Positions 6,957 to 10,873 of a stretch of 10,873 nt of DNA are shown one piece after another. The notes under the pieces were generated by a model, which was given only the letters and a program-made list of their open reading frames with translations, searched no databases and was not told where the DNA came from. How positions within the stretch are numbered: the stretch's first letter is position 1; each line of letters opens with the position of its first letter. The stretch comes from Pseudomonadota bacterium (GTDB taxonomy: Bacteria > Pseudomonadota > Gammaproteobacteria > Xanthomonadales > Xanthomonadaceae): assembly GCA_023391775.1 (NCBI GenBank), contig JAEWAG010000098.1:1-10873 (forward strand), read 5' to 3'. Both the position numbers and the translations under genes were made by a program.

Positions 6957-8518
6957 GCTGGCTCCCTCTTCATGTTGGCAGGTGGAGGAGGGCTGAAGAT
7001 CCGGTCCGCTGCATGACGCACATGGGGGCCGAAGAACGCCTCCACCACGCGGCGGGCAGCATTGCCGTCGGCTAGCTGGCAGAAACGGTCACGGAAACGA
7101 ATGTAGCGTTCGGCGTAGCAGGCCTGCACCGCCGGCAGGTCGCGCAGGAGGGTCAACAGTTCCTCTGTTGTCCGCGCCAGCGGGCCCGGTAGGTCGCGCT
7201 CCATGTCGAGGTAGAAACCACGCACCTGTTCGGCGTAGAAGTCCAGGTCGTAGCAGTAGAACAGCACCGGGCGGCCGGTGACGGCAAAGTCGAAGAAGAT
7301 CGACGAGTAGTCGGTGACCAGCACGTCTGCGAGGGCGCACAGCCGGCTGGCGTCGTCCACCTGCGATACATCGATGATGTTGGCCGGCAGGCCGGCTGGG
7401 TCCAGGCCTTCGGAGACTAGATGGTGCGCACGCACCAGCAGGACCTCCTCCGGGGACAGCGCTGCAGATATCGCCAGCAGGTCCAAATGCAGGTCGAAGT
7501 CGAACTGCCAATGGCCCACGGGGCGGTGATCGCGCCAGGTTGGCGCATAGAGGACGTAGCGACGGTCTGGGGATAGTCCGAGTTCGGTGGCGACGGTGAC
7601 CCGGTCCGGCACCGCCGCGACCAAGGGGTCGGACAGTGGGTACCCGGCTTCCAGGACCGGGCCGTCGTAGCGGAACGCGCGACGCAGAGTAGTGGTGCTG
7701 AAAGGATTGGGGCTCAACAGCGTGGTCCAGCCCCTCGACTCCTGGTAGAAGCTCGCGCGCGCAGCCACTTCCGGACCGGTGGCCTCGATGTCATACCCCA
7801 GGTGCTTGAGTGGCGTGCCGTGCCAGGTCTGGAGGTAGCGCGCCTGCGGCTTGCGGCCGGGGCACTGGAAGCGGATGTTGTTGACCCGGTACCCCGCCGT
7901 CGCCAGAAAGCGAAAGTACTCAGGAGAGCCGCGACGCACGCGCCGTGGGTTGCCGGGGATAGATTCGTTGCCCTCGTAAACCCAGACACAGCGCAGGTCG
8001 GGACGTATCTCGCGTAGGGCCTCGTAGATGTAGCGTGGATTGCCGCCGTACGCCTTGCCGAAGAAACTCTCGAATAGGACCAGGTCCGACTCCAGCGGCA
8101 GCGTCTCCAGCCAGCGCGGGAAGGCATTGCGTGCCGCGTCGTCGCCTATGGCGCGGCGGTGCAGGTCCGTAGGCGCGCACAGCAGGACTACCGAACCGAG
8201 GCTGTCGCTGAGGTATGCTGACACGCCGTGGCCGTCGTGTTCCCATTGGAAGAAATGCCGGTCGCCCGCGTCTGGTGGCTGCGCGCATAGCGGGCGGACG
8301 CTGCCGTCCATGCCCATGCAATGCACGTCCCAACGCAGCGTCTTTTTGGCCGTCAGGTTGATTAGCGGGATCAGCGCCATGCCGTCCTCGAACGGCACGT
8401 CGAGGCTGGCGCAACCATCGCGTCTGAGCAAGCGCAGGCCGACGACGTCATCGGCTACATCCAGGTGCAGGATCAGGGAGGCGTCCTGATGCCCGAGGTC
8501 AAGGCGCGGCGCGCTCAT
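6947..8518 (-). CDS. CDP-glycerol glycerophosphotransferase (TagF/TarF family, long form, TagF2)
   Basis: This 523-aa member of the TagF/TarF family transfers glycerol phosphate from CDP-glycerol and can act as primase or polymerase depending on subtype. The catalytic half carries the classic series: ESFFGKAYGGNPRYIYEAL (150-168), TWHGTPLKHLG (231-241, His233), YAPTWRD (324-330), VRAHH (362-366), VTDYSSIFFDF (401-411) and DGNAARRVVEAFF (484-496). These are closer to Gram-positive wall teichoic acid enzymes than those of the 429-aa paralogue at 1684-2973. Residues 1-140 form an additional domain without obvious membrane helices, rich in beta-type alternation. The ATG at 8518 overlaps the tagD stop by 4 bp, so CDP-glycerol synthesis and use are coupled. 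Sampled GC in this gene is about 58-62%, lower than the 70% or more of its neighbours, which suggests later acquisition. The polymer made and its acceptor are unknown. Confidence 0.92.
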   Translation of the reverse strand: MSAPRLDLGHQDASLILHLDVADDVVGLRLLRRDGCASLDVPFEDGMALIPLINLTAKKTLRWDVHCMGMDGSVRPLCAQPPDAGDRHFFQWEHDGHGVSAYLSDSLGSVVLLCAPTDLHRRAIGDDAARNAFPRWLETLPLESDLVLFESFFGKAYGGNPRYIYEALREIRPDLRCVWVYEGNESIPGNPRRVRRGSPEYFRFLATAGYRVNNIRFQCPGRKPQARYLQTWHGTPLKHLGYDIEATGPEVAARASFYQESRGWTTLLSPNPFSTTTLRRAFRYDGPVLEAGYPLSDPLVAAVPDRVTVATELGLSPDRRYVLYAPTWRDHRPVGHWQFDFDLHLDLLAISAALSPEEVLLVRAHHLVSEGLDPAGLPANIIDVSQVDDASRLCALADVLVTDYSSIFFDFAVTGRPVLFYCYDLDFYAEQVRGFYLDMERDLPGPLARTTEELLTLLRDLPAVQACYAERYIRFRDRFCQLADGNAARRVVEAFFGPHVRHAADRIFSPPPPANMKREPAWA

Positions 8519-8943
8519 CGGCAGGCGGCCCGTGGCTGCACTGCTCTCACAGATGCCGTGCGTCGGATCTCCTCCTTCAGCGAGGTGGTGGAGACGTGGC
8601 TAGTGCGTGGCAGGTAGTGCACCTTGCAGTAGCCGGCCAGGTGGTCGAAGTGGCCCTCCCAGTCCGAGCCCATCACCAGCACGTCCGCGCCCAGATGCCG
8701 GATGTCCTCGGCCTTCTGCTCCCAGTTCTCCTCCGGGAATACGTCGTCGACGTAGCGGATGGCGCGCAGCACCGCCTCACGGTCGCGGTAGTCCTGGGTG
8801 GCCTGCTTCTGCTTGAGGGTGTTGAACGCATCGGTTGATAAGCCGACTACCAACCGGTCACCCAGCGCACGGGCACGCCTGAGAAGATTGACGTGGCCAA
8901 CGTGGAGAAGATCGAACGTACCGTATGTCAAGACGGTGGTCAT
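8515..8943 (-). CDS. tagD: glycerol-3-phosphate cytidylyltransferase (TagD/TarD type)
   Basis: TagD joins CTP and sn-glycerol-3-phosphate to give CDP-glycerol and pyrophosphate in the cytoplasm. The 142-aa product follows Bacillus TagD closely from the start: TYGTFDLLHVGH (6-17) contains the HxGH nucleotidyltransferase signature (His14, His17). FNTLKQKQA (40-48), RYVDDVFPEENWEQK (63-77) and GSDWEGHFD (92-100) follow, then RTSHVSTTS (113-121), the RTxxISTT signature with Arg113. The last 13 or so residues extend beyond the usual 129-aa length. All catalytic residues are present, so activity is expected. It is the first gene of the glycan run, with a sigma-54 promoter about 25 nt before transcription of the coding region. 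The ribosome site is weak. Such genes are unusual in gammaproteobacteria and imply a glycerol-phosphate-containing surface polymer. Confidence 0.95.
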   Translation of the reverse strand: MTTVLTYGTFDLLHVGHVNLLRRARALGDRLVVGLSTDAFNTLKQKQATQDYRDREAVLRAIRYVDDVFPEENWEQKAEDIRHLGADVLVMGSDWEGHFDHLAGYCKVHYLPRTSHVSTTSLKEEIRRTASVRAVQPRAACR

Positions 8944-8978
8944 GGTCAGCCCAGGTGCTCGGGGTCAGCCGATGTACG

Positions 8979-8994
8979 TGCAAGAGCCGTGCCG
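8979..8994 (-). promoter_or_regulatory. sigma-54 (RpoN) promoter of the tagD-led glycan operon
   Basis: The minus strand reads CGGCACGGCTCTTGCA: GGCACG, four bases, TTGCA, with the GG and GC elements exactly 10 bases apart. The only mismatch to the TGGCACG core is the first base. With -12 at 8980, transcription should begin near 8968, about 25 nt before the tagD ATG. It has the same layout as the fliE promoter, so the operon should need RpoN and an activator such as FleQ. Confidence 0.85.
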
Positions 8995-9062
8995 CCGGGG
9001 TCATAAGGCCGCCATGGCTGGAAGTGGCCGCTGCTAGAGCGCATCCGCGGCCTACGCCATGA

Positions 9063-9077
9063 AAGGCTATGAGCCTT
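9063..9077. other. perfect short dyad, possible activator site or weak terminator hairpin
   Basis: AAGGCT and AGCCTT flank the three bases ATG. On the minus strand the arm is followed by only three T residues, so as a fleQ terminator it is weak. It lies about 95-109 bases upstream of the predicted tagD start site, which is the usual distance for a sigma-54 enhancer site. Neither role is proven. Confidence 0.3.
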
Positions 9078-9091
9078 GATTGCCCGTATGC

Positions 9092-9109
9092 CGGCGCCGC
9101 AGGGCGCCG
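9092..9109. other. GC-rich hairpin downstream of fleQ
   Basis: CGGCGCC (9092-9098), loop GCAG, GGCGCCG (9103-9109) give a 7-bp all-GC stem 27 bases after the fleQ stop. No T-run follows it in the fleQ direction, so it is not a classic intrinsic terminator. It may slow polymerase or protect the mRNA end. A separate 10-bp palindrome, GGTCCGGACC, lies at 9123-9132. The 8944-9135 gap contains no coding region. Confidence 0.3.
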
Positions 9110-9135
9110 AAAACCCGCATATGGTCCGGACCGCC

Positions 9136-10604
<1,469 letters not shown>

Positions 10605-10608
<4 letters not shown>

Positions 10609-10873
10609 GACGCTTGGACTCCGGCAAGGCGTTCCAGGATCGGGACCACTTCCTGGAGGTAGGACAGCTTGCTGACGAAGCCGTCGGCACCGGCACGGGT
10701 GGCGTGCTCGCGGTGCTCGGCGTCGTCGAAGTGGCTGGCGATGACGATGAAGGGCGGCTCGTCCTGTGCCTTGATCAGGCGGGTCGCCTGCAGGCCGCCC
10801 ATCTCGGGCATGGCCAGGTCCATCAGCACCACGTCGGGACGCAGCGCCTCGGAACGCTCGATGGCCTCCAGCC
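10605..10873 (-). CDS. vemR: single-domain response regulator, VemR-like (partial, N-terminus beyond window)
   Basis: Eighty-eight residues plus the stop are visible, and the start lies past the window edge. It is a CheY-type receiver with nothing after it. The phosphoacceptor Asp is in [14 protein letters not shown], the switch Ser in VIASHFDD and the conserved Lys in [13 protein letters not shown]. The protein ends soon after the last receiver helix ([10 protein letters not shown]), so there is no output domain. It overlaps the fleQ start by 4 bp. In Xanthomonas campestris the operon rpoN2-vemR-fleQ has exactly such a receiver just ahead of fleQ, where VemR affects motility, exopolysaccharide and virulence. 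The family call is secure. The name rests on position and type, because the upstream gene is not visible. An internal GTG at 10832 is only an apparent start; the frame is open to the window edge. Confidence 0.82.

Overview
The window is high-GC DNA (about 70% by eye) and every supported gene lies on the minus strand. It begins inside fliF and ends inside a receiver-only response regulator next to fleQ. The order (read along transcription) response regulator, fleQ, then flagellar basal-body genes fliE-fliF resembles the rpoN2-vemR-fleQ / fliE region of Xanthomonas. I therefore read this as a flagellar gene cluster of a Xanthomonadaceae/Lysobacteraceae gammaproteobacterium. The genus cannot be fixed from the sequence alone.

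Layout in transcription order (high to low coordinates): a partial vemR-like receiver (10873-10605) overlaps fleQ by 4 bp (10608-9136, sigma-54 activator). A 192-bp gap follows, holding dyads and a strong sigma-54 promoter. Then comes a six-gene surface-glycan island (8943-1684). Its first part is a tightly coupled run: tagD-like glycerol-3-phosphate cytidylyltransferase, a 523-aa CDP-glycerol glycerophosphotransferase, an ATP-grasp protein fused to a HAD phosphatase-like domain, and a family-2 glycosyltransferase. A 73-bp gap with a second sigma-54-like promoter leads to the second part: a DegT/DnrJ/EryC1-type sugar aminotransferase overlapping a second, 429-aa CDP-glycerol glycerophosphotransferase that starts with GTG. 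A 178-bp gap carrying a near-consensus sigma-54 promoter then leads to fliE and fliF.

Together the island looks like a teichoic-acid-like pathway in a Gram-negative: TagD makes CDP-glycerol, the two TagF/TarF-family enzymes transfer glycerol phosphate, the GT2 enzyme adds a sugar, and the aminotransferase supplies a 4-amino-4,6-dideoxy-type sugar nucleotide. Its position between fleQ and fliE, and sigma-54 promoters in front of both halves with the same -24/-12 pattern as the fliE promoter, suggest that the glycan is made with the flagellum, possibly as a flagellin or flagellum-associated decoration. The enzyme families and promoter matches are seen directly. The flagellar target is inference.

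No tRNA, rRNA, CRISPR array, insertion sequence or convincing intrinsic terminator was seen. Long plus-strand open frames are antisense shadows of the GC-rich genes.
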